NCBI GenBank assembly: GCA_963971575.1
Contig: OZ020618.1
Coordinates: forward strand, 50,048,509-50,112,508
Reading direction: 5' to 3'
Source of the DNA: Liopterus haemorrhoidalis
Lineage: Eukaryota > Arthropoda > Insecta > Coleoptera > Dytiscidae
DNA: 64,000 bases
Within the stretch, counting starts at the first letter, position 1. The number at the start of each line of letters is the position of its first letter. The notes under the pieces were generated by a model that was not told the DNA's origin, made no database searches, and was given only the letters and a program-made list of their open reading frames with translations. A program made the position numbers and the translations under genes. This document shows positions 44,198-55,868 of this stretch, in pieces.

Positions 44198-45365
44198 AGG
44201 TGGTTGAAGTTATATTACAAAATTCAAATTTTTTTTATTATTGAAGATAAGTTATTATTTACACACGACCACTAGATGCCAACATTGAAATGTGTCATTA
44301 CTATAGTCGTAAAATTTTACATTTGTAATTTTGAAATCAGTGGCAGCTTATAAATTGACCGAGTAGTTTATTGACAGTGAGCGTTTAAAAAAACAAGTTT
44401 GTGAAAAAAGGTATATTACTCGTGGAAGTTTTCGTTGGATGATTTTTTACGATTTTAGTAAAGGCCTAACTCAACAACAATGCATAGATTCGCTTCGTTC
44501 AACTTTTGAAGCACCATCATAAAAGACTGTCTACTATTGATTTGCAGAATTTCGTCGTGGACATGCGTCCGTCAGTGATGAATCTCGTGAAGGTCGACCA
44601 AAGTCGGTTGTGAAACCATCGATGCTGTACGCAAAATGATTGAAGAAAATCGGCATTTAACTTACCGTGAGATAGAGGCATCCTTTAGCATATCGCAGAC
44701 TGCAATACATTGGATTTTGCATGAACATTTAACTGGGAAAAAGATCTGCTCCTGATGGATTCCGCATAATTTGATCGAAGCTCAAAAAAAGGCTCGTGAT
44801 GATTGGTGAAACTTGGTTTTATTCATATGAACCGGAAACTAAGCAACAATTCACTGTTTGGGTCTTCCAAGATGAACCGTGAACGAAGTACTTCCAAAAG
44901 AATGATCGCTTTTTTTTATTGCTGGACATGTCGCAACCATTCCTTTAGAAGATCGGAGAACACTTAATGTTGAATTGTAAACAACTTTTTGTTTGCCAGA
45001 AGTCATCCACAAAATCAGGAAAAACAACCAAAAACGTCGCATCATTCTTCATCCTGAAAATTCTTCCACACAGCACATCAAACAATTGATTATTTGAAGG
45101 AAAAAAACATAGAATTAATGTCTCATTGCCCGTAGTTACCTGATTAATCCGCTAACGACTTTTTTTTGTTCCCCAATTTCAAACAAAAAATGCGTGTACA
45201 GCGATTTTCATCATCTTAAGAAGCTATTGATGCCTTCGATAACCATGTTTTTGAGATACCAATTTCAGAATCGATAAGTTTTTTAGAGAATTGGTTTGAA
45301 CGCATGCAAAAGTGTATAAATCTTAAAAGCTAATATTTTGAAAAGCAATAAAAAAGTTTGTTTAA
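44198..45365 (+). pseudogene. Mariner-like transposase (family D), near full-length pseudogene
   Basis: Leader ACCACTAGATGCCAACATTG is shared with the copy at 22.6 kb. Translation blocks in order: GSFRWMIFYDFSKGLTQQQC, FAEFRRGHASVSDESREGRP, HLTYREIEASFSISQTAI, ICS-WIPHNLIEAQKKARDD, AGHVATIPLEDRRTLN, QKRRIILHPENSS (second acidic motif, His-Asp-Asn now His-Pro-Glu-Asn), NDFFLFPNFKQKMRVQRFSS and WFERMQKCINLKS. Numerous stops and frameshifts; the first Asp region (GDE.W) is lost. It shows what the deleted family D copies at 21-22 kb once encoded. Confidence 0.8.
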
Positions 45366-45689
45366 AAAAAAATTTTTTTTTCTGTTTTTGTATCGTTAAA
45401 TTTGAAAGTTTCCTGATGCTACATGACAGCGATGGCCAACATTTTCTCTCAGACGGGTCAAAATTTAATTTAAAATTTTGTTTCCAATCGTTGGTCATAT
45501 ATATAATACGAAAATAAAACTCTGCTGCTTTAGGGTGTAAGAATTTGTGAGACATTTCCTGTTAATCTCTTTAACTCTACTTGAGCTAGCGGCCTTGTGT
45601 TTGACATGTATAATACAGGTATAAATCAGGTTATAGTTGAATCCCCTGTAGCTATTATTATAATATTTGTCGATCGTCTTTTAAACGGG

Positions 45690-45812
45690 TCATTTGAAAC
45701 CGTCATACGGGTCATGTTGGAACGTGTAATGAGAAACGTCAGAAATCAGTTGCATCAGTGCATAGAGAACGATGGCCACCAACTTCAAGATATTTTGTTT
45801 AAAACAGCCTGA
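45690..45812 (+). pseudogene. DDE transposase C-terminal fragment
   Basis: FETVIRVMLERVMRNVRNQL followed by HQCIENDGHQLQDILFKT resembles C-termini of Tc1/mariner-group transposases in insects and is like RASRGGHMPEIIFK in the element at 47.4 kb. Only the C-terminus is present. Confidence 0.5.
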
Positions 45813-47154
45813 TTTGAAATTTGAAATTATGTTCTTTCATTTAAATACATGTTTATCAGCAACAACTTTTCCTTCATTCGCCTTAAAAAAAGGATTTTTT
45901 GCGCTCCACATGTATAATCACAGTGTAGGACCCTCTTAAATTTGATGCTTGCTATAACTTAAAAAGCATTAATATTTTTGGAAAGAAAAAGAATCACTCA
46001 GCTTTTTGGACAATACGTATATTTTAGAAACACAACGTTTCACTAAACCAATGTTAGCTTCCTCAGGTGCTATAATCGAGAACATAACAACAGTAATACT
46101 AAATCATAAAATGATATTATATACTATTACCTATTCTAATGTTACGTTAATATTTTTGTGAAGTTTTCCTTGAGGAAATTTTATTGTTATTTTAGATCTT
46201 AGTAAAATAATAAGGATGCAAATGTTAGTTGTGAAAGGAGTGGAACAGCACGTAGCGTACCTTTCACAAAGGACAGATGTTTGTATGATCTAACACACAA
46301 CAAACAATAGCCCTCCAACTCTCCTATTAGACGATTGTGGTAAGTTTACAAGTTTATGCTTGGTTGTGCTTCGCTGTGATCTGGATTAAAGCGGCAAACA
46401 TATCCTAGGAAGCAGTTCTTGGACGGCGTGCCCGTAGGTGGATTTAGAAAGACGGGTTAAGGGATATAACACTTCCCTCACACACCATATGTTACCCAGC
46501 CCACGGCAACTTTAGTTCCACAACTTATACCTCGGACGTGTTGTCTAACTTGTCTAATTATACTTTCTTTCACACTACAGACTTGTTACAACTACAGCCC
46601 AACCAATAAGCTTTTGACGATAATTTCTAAATATGAGTTTTGATCGACTCATTGGGAATATTTACTATAAGTTATAAGCTAATAAAATTAATCACACGAT
46701 TCTAATCCTTTTAAAACAGAAAACTATACATAAATAAAAAATACTCTGAAAACAATACTGGATGCACAATTTTAAGTAATATCAAAGCATATTACTTTGA
46801 TTTAATTTTTTTCAGATTTGAAGACCAACACTTCTGTTATACAAAAGCGTTTCTACGGTATGGCAGAAATGGCACATGCCCTGAGAGCTCTGTTTTAGAG
46901 AGGCTCGTTACAGTGAAGAGGGCGCCGTTTATGATTCACATTTTTTTTTTTGTTCATTTTTTAGATGCGGTTCCTCCTTTTTAGACTGTATAGGTCATAG
47001 GTGGTTTCTTCAGTGTAGATGAAACTAGATTTTCAAATTTATTAACTTTTACCGATTGGTTGCAGCTTTTGGTCATTTTGTTTGCCTGCTTCAATATATA
47101 AAAAATTAGCTAGTGACAACTTGAGAAAATATAAATTACATTTAGTTCCACCTT
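45813..47154. other. Unassigned sequence
   Basis: No recognisable feature. Confidence 0.45.
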
Positions 47155-47352
47155 AAGGTTTCGAATAGCCTTTAGGTATACCATAAAAAACCCTTATAAC
47201 ATCACTTGTTTGTCTGTCTATATGTCTGTTTGTATGTATGTATGTCTTTCTGTATAGACAGACATACAGAATACGATAGAAAGTGTAGTTAAACGACTGA
47301 ACATAGAAAGTTAAAATTTGACATGCTTGTACAACTCTTTGACACACATATA

Positions 47353-47917
47353 ATGGGTGTTTTTTTTAGAGGTATAGAACTTTAAATTGCAATAAAACAA
47401 CGATGGATTATTCGATTGACATGAATTTTTTTTTATTCGAAAGATAATCTTGTGGCATTACATTTTAAATATGATTTCTGGCATATGACCGCCACGGCTG
47501 GCTCGGATGTAGTCCAATCTGGACGTCCAATTTTCGATGACTTTTTCCAACATTTGTGGCCGTATATCGGCAATAACACGGCGAATGTTGTCTTCCAAAT
47601 GGTCAAGCGTTTGTGGCTTATCCGCATAGACCAATGACTTTACATAGCCCCACAGAAAGTAGTCCATCGGTGTTAAATCACAAGATCTTGGAGGCCAATT
47701 CACAGGTCCAAAACGTGAAATTAGGCGGTCACCAAACGTGTCTTTCAATAAATCGATTGTGGCACGAGCTGTGTGACATGTTGCGCCGTCTTGTTGGTAT
47801 GATTTAATGTAATGCCACAAGATTATCTTTCGAATAAAAAAAAATTCATGTCAATCGAATAATCCATCGTTGTTTTATTGCAATTTAAAGTTCTATACCT
47901 CTAAAAAAAACACCCGT
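47353..47917 (-). mobile_element. Tc1/mariner DD41D (rosa-like) element with 112-bp inverted repeats
   Basis: 565 bp flanked by TA (47351-47352, 47918-47919). The arms 47353-47464 and 47806-47917 are inverted copies that differ at one base (position 2, ATGGGTG versus ACGGGTG). Near identity of such long arms suggests recent insertion or conversion. It contains only the C-terminal third of a transposase, so it is a deletion derivative. It has inserted into an old F1 copy, whose sequence resumes precisely beyond it. Confidence 0.9.
47458..47820 (-). CDS. Truncated DD41D transposase, 120 aa
   Basis: Open frame MWHYIKSYQQDGATCHTA to GGHMPEIIFKM. QQDGATCHTA is the second acidic motif and CDLTPMDYFLWG the third. 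Exactly 41 residues separate the two Asp (QQDGA to PMD), the DD41D spacing of the rosa group. The first Asp, the catalytic fold's start and the DNA-binding region are absent. The first codons and last codons lie in the terminal repeats. Without the N-terminus it cannot be a working transposase. Confidence 0.8.
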   Translation of the reverse strand: MWHYIKSYQQDGATCHTARATIDLLKDTFGDRLISRFGPVNWPPRSCDLTPMDYFLWGYVKSLVYADKPQTLDHLEDNIRRVIADIRPQMLEKVIENWTSRLDYIRASRGGHMPEIIFKM

Positions 47918-48339
47918 TAGATACATAAATATAAACAAAATATGTATTTAATGAAAAAATATATATTTTTTAATTTCTTGTAAAGTATCAAATAAATCGT
48001 TTTAATGCGTGGATAAACAAGCATTTTTTTTAAATTATTTTTTTATGGAATTTTCTCCAAAAATATGTCAAGGAACTTTTTCCTCTCACCTTATTTCCCA
48101 AATGGGTCGGTCTAAAGATTTTTAAAAAATCTCAATAATGTACAATTATAAGAACCGGAATAGTTCAACAGGAATATTGGATCAGATTTGTTTTTCGATC
48201 AGACTTTTTTTTCTTTGAAAAAAAAAAAAAAAATTTAATTCATTTTGTGTTGTTACGAGAAATCTCCCAAGATGTCAATTAAGAAACAAAAAAAAAAAAA
48301 TAATACTTTATTTTAAGACGATTTCTTTCAAAAAATATT

Positions 48340-48689
48340 CTAAAAAAATCAGTTGTGACCACCACAGGATCGACCGCCATCACAAAGTACTTGTTTAATT
48401 TATGCTGCTTTATCAAATAATGCCTCAAACAAAAGTTGTTAGTTATTGCTTTTATGGCAACTTTTGTTAAATCATTTTTTTCGAAATATTTCTCTGTTGT
48501 GAAATATTCGCAAAGACCTTAAAACGAACACGAGCAAACTTCCATTTCTAGTTAATCGATTTTTACGAAAAGTTGTGCCATTGATGTCAAAAGCTTAAAT
48601 ATGAAGTTTCATAAAATTATTTTTAGCCGAATTTTCTCTGCACGTGTACACAGACAGACAGACAGACAGATCAACAGACAAATAGACAA

Positions 48690-48723
<34 letters not shown>

Positions 48724-48841
48724 CGACAGACATCATGCTAAAAATAGTCAAAACGCTATGTAGGGACCTCAATTCGTGGAGATCCATCGAAATGTCAAAA
48801 TCACGATCACAATACCTACCCTATATAAGTTGGCGGTCGGT
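48340..48841 (-). mobile_element. F2 Helitron-like element, copy b
   Basis: Subterminal repeats TCGACCGCCAT (48370-48380) and TGGCGGTCGGT (48831-48841), CAGA array 48651-48731, and the TTGTGACCACCACAGG remnant of the terminal hairpin (48353-48368, decayed). Aligns through the core with copy a (ACGAGCAAACTTCCATTTCT, GTCAAAAGCTTAAATATG). Confidence 0.8.
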
Positions 48842-49435
48842 AAAAAGAAAATGATAAAACTAGCAGAGTAACATAATGTCACCATTTTTTGAAAGTAGGC
48901 CCTTCCTAGCTAAAGCTAATCTTTCTAAGCCCCTTCAGTGCTTTCTCTTAGTTCTTGATATCATATGATTAAAGATGGTACCACATATCTCTTTCACTAT
49001 CTTTGTATTGAAACATTTATGCTGTGCTTTATTTTTTGTTAACTATTGTAATGAGTAATATATTTGTAATTTAGTTATACAAGGATACAATACAGTAACA
49101 TTATTATAGTTTGACCTATGAGTTGTGCCGCACTGCGTTTAGATCGAACAGGATACCGGCCAGGCCGGATATGGAACCTATTACTTCATACGTTTAACAA
49201 AGTACTAATATACACTCCGAGCTACTCTGAATCATTTCAAGTACCTGTTACTCTACAATTTACCTGATGTGAATAATAAAATTTAACAAAGAAAATTATA
49301 CCTAATAGCTTAAGCCAAACTCTCAGTTTCTATCAGTGACTATCTCTGGTGAAATTATTATAATTCAATCCATTTTTATTATATAGGTAGATGCAGGGAA
49401 TAAATTATGAGGTTAGTTTAAGTTATTTTCTGATG
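48842..49435. other. Unassigned sequence
   Basis: No recognisable feature. Confidence 0.45.
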
Positions 49436-50935
49436 CGAGGGGCGGTTGAAAAGTATTCGACCTAAGCAAGAAAACAACTTTTTCGGCAAAACTCATCGAC
49501 TCGACCGAGAGCAAATGCGGCACCAATCTGGCAGAGAGCTTCCTTATTCCCAAATATTAAGGTGACCAACTTTTTTACAATGAAAAGGAGGACACAAAGA
49601 AATATCGTAAAAAAATAATTCTTTTTTCATTTTATTTTTTGCAACAATAATACACTATAATATGATAAATATAAAATAAAAACTTTGTTGAAAAAAATTT
49701 ATAATGATTAATTAGGAATATTATTTAAATGAGTTAATCAATCGAATGAATATTTTTTATCAAAGTATCATCTTCTAACAATATATTGGTAATATCTGAA
49801 CAAGAAATATCCTTCATATTGAATTTTACGGCAAGTGCTGCAGCTAGAGTATCAACATTCAATCTAGATTTATCACTTGTCCAAAAATCATTAGCAATTT
49901 AAAAAACTCTTTCAACTGCTGCATTAGTTCCAGGGCAGCACAAGGTAAATTCAACAAGAATAAATAAATTTTACATGGAATATGTTCATTTTTAAAATGG
50001 CTGAATATTTCTACCCATCTTTTATCAATTTCAACGTGTTGATTTTCCCATTGTATTAATTTTTCAGAATTTAATTATACATTCAGTCTTCTAATTTCTT
50101 CAAAGCGGCAATTGTCGTCTATTTTAATATCTGGCATTTCATTATAAACAAAGCCACATTTGTGTGACGCGCTCTTGCAAGATCTCCCGTTCGGAGCGTA
50201 TGCGTCTCATAATCCGTCTCGTCGCATTCTACCGAACCTTGACGAATGTTAAATGCAAATACGTCACATCAATTGCAACGGATCGGTTCGGCATCGATCG
50301 AATACGAAAATTTACGAAAAGGAGGACAAATATCGAAAAGTAGGACATGTAGGAGGACACTTTTCAAGGAAGGACAGACCTTACAAAAGGAGGACTGTCC
50401 TTCCCAAAGGAGGACGGTTGGTCACCTTACAAATATTCATGCAAATGTTGAGCACCCGTTAGGTTGAGAAGCCCGCAGTCTCAGCTATTTCGCGCTTAGT
50501 TACTCGTCGATTATCATTCCATGGATTTTATCGACCATTTCTGGCGTGGTGACCTCTTTTGGACGACCTGGGCGCTCATCATCAATAATGCACTTACAAC
50601 CGCGATTAAATTCAGCTGTCCAATATTTAATTGTTGATATCGAAGGTGCACAGTCCCCATAAACATCGTTTAATTCGGTGTTGATCTCATCTTTCGTTTT
50701 ATTTTTCACAAACAAGTATCTAATCACTGTACGATATTCGATTTTATTTATTTTCGTAAAAATGCAAAATTTGTTCACTTTCAATGACTGTCAGACACGA
50801 ACTAAATGACGCAGCTGATTTTGCAGTAACATTTTACAGTAGTCTTTTGAAGATTAGGATTTACGGAAAAAAACATTGATTTTATACTGGTGGCTCCATC
50901 TTTTGCCTAGGCTGACCACTTTTCAACCGCCCCTT
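49436..50935 (-). pseudogene. Mariner-like element with a nested hAT
   Basis: Terminal repeats CGAGGGGCGGTTGAAAAGT (left) and CAAGGGGCGGTTGAAAAGT (right, read on minus). On minus, 50784-50500 is open: KIEYRTVIRYLFVKNKTKDE, LNDVYGDCAPSISTIKYWTA, EFNRGCKCIIDDERPGRPKE, TPEMVDKIHGMI, which is a mariner N-terminal DNA-binding region. The rest of the transposase is deleted; the sequence passes into a hAT element (49559-50429) and then straight to the other terminal repeat. Confidence 0.75.
49559..50429 (-). pseudogene. hAT element remnant with dimerisation domain, nested in the mariner
   Basis: Ends AAGGTGACCAAC (left) and TAAGGTGACCAACCG (right, read on minus), with CAAATATT on both sides (49551-49558, 50430-50437), an 8-bp hAT duplication. 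On minus 49990-49740 reads LVEFTLCCPGTNAAVERVF, a stop, IANDFWTSDKSRLNVDTLAA and ALAVKFNMKDISCSD, the conserved C-terminal hAT dimerisation region. The rest of the transposase is missing. GGAGGAC words repeat near both ends. Confidence 0.8.
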
Positions 50936-51905
50936 GTAATATTTTGTAAATAGTGGCGTTTAATTCCCATTGTGAGTAGTTCCGCTTTCCTGTTTTCTCG
51001 ATCCAATTTATCTCAGAATTCGGCAAATGTAAACTTACAATTTTTCCCGACACAAAAACCTATTCACTCCTTATCCTTCCCTGTTAACTGATACATCTAC
51101 TCAAGTAATTATTTACTACTTTAGCTAGAATGTTGCCAATTTATTTCCAGGGCTCATTGGCCAACGACCGTCCAGTATTTCTTACTATTCACTCCTCTTT
51201 ACCATTCCCGCTTCTTTACCATTCACTCCTCTTTCATCCTTATCAGTTGTAATTGTATCCTCTCATTTCCTGTTTAATAGTTTGGAGTACAGTACGCGAA
51301 TAAATTTTTTTGATTTTTACAAATTTTTCTTGACAGAACAAAATATATAGCTCATAAATCTATGTCTTTAAGGTGTAATTTTTGAAGTTATCATGGTGTG
51401 ATGAAAGAGCAGGAGTTCATTCTAGGATCTTGTTCACGGCTTCCCAACCTGAGCCTTAATTAACGACAAGTCGAATGAATTTTACTCCCGCACAGAATTT
51501 CTGTAATTGAGATCTTGATGTTGGAGCTAAAGACATACATATATTTAAATCAGGCAATATAATTAAATCACTATGCAAATATATCACTGAAAATGTTTAA
51601 TGCTAATTTAATACAGGATTCTTTGAATCTCAAATTATATCTATTAAACACTAAACTAAAAAAATATAATATAAAATTAAGCAGCACCATTTAATATCAT
51701 ATATAAAATTACTATTAATAATAAGTTCCCATTACTTAAGTACTTATGTAGGGAGATTAGCATACTTCAGTAGTAAATATTTTCACAAGTAAGTTCGAGT
51801 TAAATTTAGTATTTTCCATAAGATTTGATAAAAATATTTACGGAAAAATATTACGAAAAAACGTTTAGACACAGCCTTTCTGCAAACATACAAAGAAAGG
51901 TTGTC
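50936..51905. other. Unassigned sequence
   Basis: No recognisable feature. Confidence 0.45.
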
Positions 51906-52050
51906 TTCCGTAATACCATAAAACCGACACGAGCAAACTCCCATTTCTAGTTAACCGATTTTTACCAAAAGTTGACCAACTCGTGCCATTGATGTCAAAA
52001 GCTTAAATATGAAGTTTCATAAAAATCTTTTTAGCCGAAAAAATGTTCAG
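51906..52050 (-). mobile_element. F2 fragment, copy d
   Basis: ACGAGCAAACTCCCATTTCT through GTCAAAAGCTTAAATATG and TTCATAAAAATC matches the F2 core. Termini and GTCY array are absent. Confidence 0.65.
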
Positions 52051-52056
52051 ACACAG

Positions 52057-52689
52057 TTTTTTTTTTTTTATTTATTTATTTGAGTGCTTCGGCAACTTTG
52101 GCCATTAGCACTATATAGGTACAAGATTTGTTACATGTATTATTTTGTGTTAACTAATAACTAATTACAGTACATATATGGTAATTATACAAGTTCAGAT
52201 AAAGGTTAAGGTACAGAGTGTAATTATATTTTAGAGTAGGAAATTGTAATGTCAAAACATGGCAACATGAGATGTTTTGTGTATCTGAGAATGGGTCAAG
52301 TTAAGAAGATCGCGATTTGGTGGTAGAGATCAATGTCTGTCAGAAACAGAAGAGTGTTGTGTAATGTTTCTGTGCTGGTGCCTAGTGCTTCTGAGAGTGA
52401 TTGTGGTATGTTGTGTTTTTGTCTGCAGTGTGCGTATTTGGTGCATTGTATTATGATGTGTTCGATTGTGAGTAGTGTATTACACGTGTTGCAGTTGGAT
52501 GGTTCTGTTTTGTTGTATATGTGTTTGTGTGTATATAGAGTGTGTCCTATCCTGGCTCTAGTAATGACGACTTGGTCTCTTCTCCTGCCTATGGTCGTCC
52601 ATGGGACTGTATCTTCTTTTATTTTTCTTAACTTGTTATTTTGCACACTTATTTCTTTTCACTTCTTATTCCAGCTTAATTTGATACCG
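52057..52689 (-). pseudogene. Non-LTR retrotransposon family B, copy 2 (5'-truncated)
   Basis: Poly-A tail (T run at 52057-52070 on plus), then a minus frame 52646-52296: KLRKIKEDTVPWTTIGRRRD, VVITRARIGHTLYTHKHIY and CNTCNTLLTIEHIIIQC (CX2CX7HX4C). It is the C-terminal domain after RNase H. AGACACAG at 52049-52056 and 52690-52697 is a perfect 8-bp target duplication, so this is a complete, heavily 5'-truncated insertion. Confidence 0.85.
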
Positions 52690-52814
52690 AGACACAGCTT
52701 TTGCAGTCATTAATATTGGAAATTATAATTTTTTGATGTTACATATCTTTCTGCAAACATACAAAGAAATGTTGTCTTTCGTGATACTCTAGAATCAAAA
52801 GCAATAAACTACCC

Positions 52815-54255
52815 TAAAATATACACATATGAATCTAGAAATATATAAGTAAATACTGCAGGAGCTGCTTTTTATTGTACAGCTAACAAAACAAACAAAT
52901 TATTCCCATTACCGCCGATCTTCTCTTCATACTCTGCCGAACTATACGCTATAAAAGAACCAATAATCTATACAATACAGAACAACGGATGAAAAAATCT
53001 CCTAATAGTCAGTGACTGTCTAAGTGCTCTTAAAACAATAGAAAACATCCAATCGCACCCTAAAGATTACGAAATCCAAGAGATACACGACAAAATAAAC
53101 ATAAAATTCATGTGGATCAAAGCTCATCAGGGCATGGCTAAGGGCAATGACGAAACGAACAAACTAGCCAAAAAGGCTCAGCTCACCAGTCCAAAAAATC
53201 ATAAAATACCTAGAAGAGACTTATACAATTTCATACAGAAGAACATAAACACATAATGGGAAAATGAATAGAAAACAGTATCTAATTATAAAGGAAGATT
53301 TTATGCCGCCATAGAAAGAACACTACCAAAGAACCATGGTTCCAACATGTAGCCATACAGCTCCATTGTTACCCTCAGTAGATTAAGAACAGGACACGCC
53401 AAATACCCAGAACACCTACACAAGATTTGTATCACTCCAGTCGCCACTCTGCACCTGTGACAATAGAACCGTAGAAAACCTAAACCACATTTTTTTCAGT
53501 GTACCTCACACACAAAAAATAGATTACGATCCATCCAACAAATTACCAAACAACTAAAGAAAGAACCTGTAGACATAAAAGATATTTAAAGGAACCCAAA
53601 TACCTACAAATACATAATGATTTATATCAATGATTCCGAAATAGAAATTTGTTTTTTTTTTTTTTTTTAATTTAGGGAGCCTCAACAACTAAGGTTATTG
53701 GCACCTGGTACATTAAATTTTTACAATATTGATTTATACAAATTTATTTATCATTATATTTTTTTGTATAGGTGGCAATCTTTGAGGAATTTTATTACAT
53801 TTTCTTCAACTTTATGTACATTCTTCAGAGCTTACTTTAGCGTTGATGGTATATTATATTTTTTCCTTTGTATATGATACTTTTCAAATTTTATAAGAAA
53901 ATGGTTAACAGTGATTTTTTTATCACAGATGTTACATTCTGGTGGTTCTTGATGATCGAAAATATATTTGTGCGTGAATAACGTGTGTCCAATACGCATC
54001 CTGGTTAAAACTATTTGTTCTTTACGATCTTTTTTGCATTTCCACTCTTTAGTATCTTCTTTTATCAATCTGAGTTGGTTCTGTGACAATTGCCAGCATT
54101 TTTCTCATTCTGTACGTATTTTCATTTTAATATTTATGTTTTACATTTTGTTGTAATAATCAAAGTTATGTATACTAATTGTAAATTGTTGCTAACTGAC
54201 TAATATGGCTGTACAGGTTATGGCCAAATAAATAAATAAAATAAAAAAAAAAAAA
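52815..54255 (+). pseudogene. Non-LTR retrotransposon family B, copy 3 (RNase H region), interrupted
   Basis: Plus translation: NTAGAAFYCTANKTNKLF, IFSSYSAELYAIKEPIIYTI, LIVSDCLSALKTIENIQSHP and IKFMWIKAHQGMAKGNDETN-KLAKKA. These are the acidic and His motifs of an RNase H domain in order. Similarity continues weakly to 53640 (LSRLRTGHAKYPEHLHKI). The 3' end, CTGTACAGGTTATGGCCAAA followed by TAAATAAATAAAATAAAAA, is found at 54207-54255 beyond the inverted copy 4. Several stops. Confidence 0.7.
53652..54119 (-). pseudogene. Non-LTR retrotransposon family B, copy 4, nested in copy 3
   Basis: Tail as a T run at 53652-53669, then on minus EKCWQLSQNQLRLIKEDTKE, QIVLTRMRIGHTLFTHKYIF and CNICDKKITVNHFLIKFEKY. 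The last zinc-motif Cys is Phe. It lies in opposite orientation inside the 3' part of copy 3. Confidence 0.75.
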
Positions 54256-55088
54256 GAAAGGTTGAAGAAAGAAAGAAGTGAAGAAGTAACAGAAGTACAT
54301 GGTTTTAGGATCTGAGAAAATCGAATTACATCATGAAACTATTGAGTCAAGAACTATCGGATTGCAAGGAGAAAGTTGCGATTATACTATTCAACATTCG
54401 GAATATATAAGACAAAAGAGAACGAAGAAGCAAGATTCGTTGTTATATTTAATGATATCCAGATATTTCTATATGTTCTAAGTATTAAATCCTACGCAAA
54501 ATTGATTTGAAACGATGCTTTTTGAAAAAATAAAATCTGAGGAATATAATTTTTAGTCGACCTCTGAAATTATTTAAAAATAAATTAATGAAAAAGTAAA
54601 TGACACAAAAGAGGTTTGACAACAAAGTAAATGATAAAGCAGAAATTTAATGAACATCGTTTTTGATACTGACCTGAAAGCAACAGAAAATATTTAATTT
54701 AAAAAAAGAATTTATTTGTATTTTCTTTTGTAACAAATTTAGGAAAAAAATATTTGGATGTCGACAAAAATTACAAGAGTATTTTACTGTTTACTTTGAT
54801 ATTGTTAAATTGGTTGCGTCGTTTTATCCTTTAAATTAATTTACTTTAATTCTTTAAAATAAAAAATTATAGTCAGCACTTTGTATCATATATACAGGAC
54901 ATAACAATATGGAGGGAACACGGTTTTCTTCAGAGATACAAAAAATTGTTTAAATAAAATATCTAGCATTTTTAGTGGATTATATGAATTTTCACCAAAA
55001 TGAAACAAAAGTTTCAATTTCAGGACATCAATATGACACCAGATTTCATGATCATGTTTTCAATCTGTGTATATTCAGGAGTATTAAA
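54256..55088. other. Unassigned sequence
   Basis: No recognisable feature. Confidence 0.45.
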
Positions 55089-55868
55089 GTCGGTTTAAGG
55101 CGGCGCACAACCCTGTAGTTCCCTATAGTTTCTTATACAAAACTAATAATCGGAAATAAAATTAATAACAATCTATATATCAAAATTTGCAGCGAATTTT
55201 TATCTATTTAATAGGATATTTTAAATTTTAGAAAAAACTGTTATGTAATTGTAATTAAGCAAATTGCATTATAGGCGCCATCTTGTAAACCAATCGACAC
55301 ATATTTGTGTACGATGTGGCAAATTGTAGCTAAAGCTTCATTCTATAAAAAGGATTTTAGCTATTTTGTTCTATTGTGAAAACTACTTATAGTTATTGTA
55401 CTTGGTAGTCTATATTTGCCGCCATCTTGATTCTGCTGCGGTTCTCAAAATAGTTGTAACGGGTAAAAATTATTTAATTTTTGTGAAGAATACGTGTGCC
55501 AAGTGGCATTCCATTATCATCAAGTATAATATTTTTCAGCGAGGGTTCTAAACTATAAGTAATCAAGTCGAAAAAAATGTTGACGTATTATTTGAACATT
55601 TCTACACAAAACTATATAAATATAAAAGTTTTTTGAAACCCATAAATAGATTTAAAAAATTACAGAACAATGTTGCTGATGTCAATTATTAAGTTATTGA
55701 GCGATAATATTTTTACAATAAATGTTTCTACAATTAAAAATATCCTATTAGATAGATAAAAATTCGGTGCAAAATTTGATGTATAGATTGATACTAATTT
55801 TATTTCAGTTTGTTAATTTTGTATAAGAAATTGGTAACCTCTAGGAGTTATACGCAGCCTTAAATCAG
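55089..55868. mobile_element. MITE with ~130-bp inverted repeats
   Basis: Left arm 55092-55220 and right arm 55735-55865 match in inverted order: TTTAAGGCGGCGCA / TTTAAGGCTGCGTA, TTTCTTATACAAAA, CAATCTATATATCAAAATTT / CAATCTATACATCAAATTTT, and GAATTTTTATCTAT-TAATAGGATAT. AGTATT outside both ends may be part of an 8-bp duplication. No protein. Confidence 0.75.

Larger units (their letters stand above)
47155..48210 (+). mobile_element. F1 element, old diverged copy, interrupted
   Basis: Plus-oriented core in order: AAACCCTTATAACATC, degenerate GTCT/GTAT array (47213-47258), AAACGACTGAACATAGAAAG, GACATGCTTGTACAACTC, then after the insertion at 47353-47917 ATAAATATAAACAAAATATG, GTATCAAATAAATCG and CAACAGGAATATTGGATCAG. 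More diverged than the four main copies. It ends before the tRNA-like site. Confidence 0.75.
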
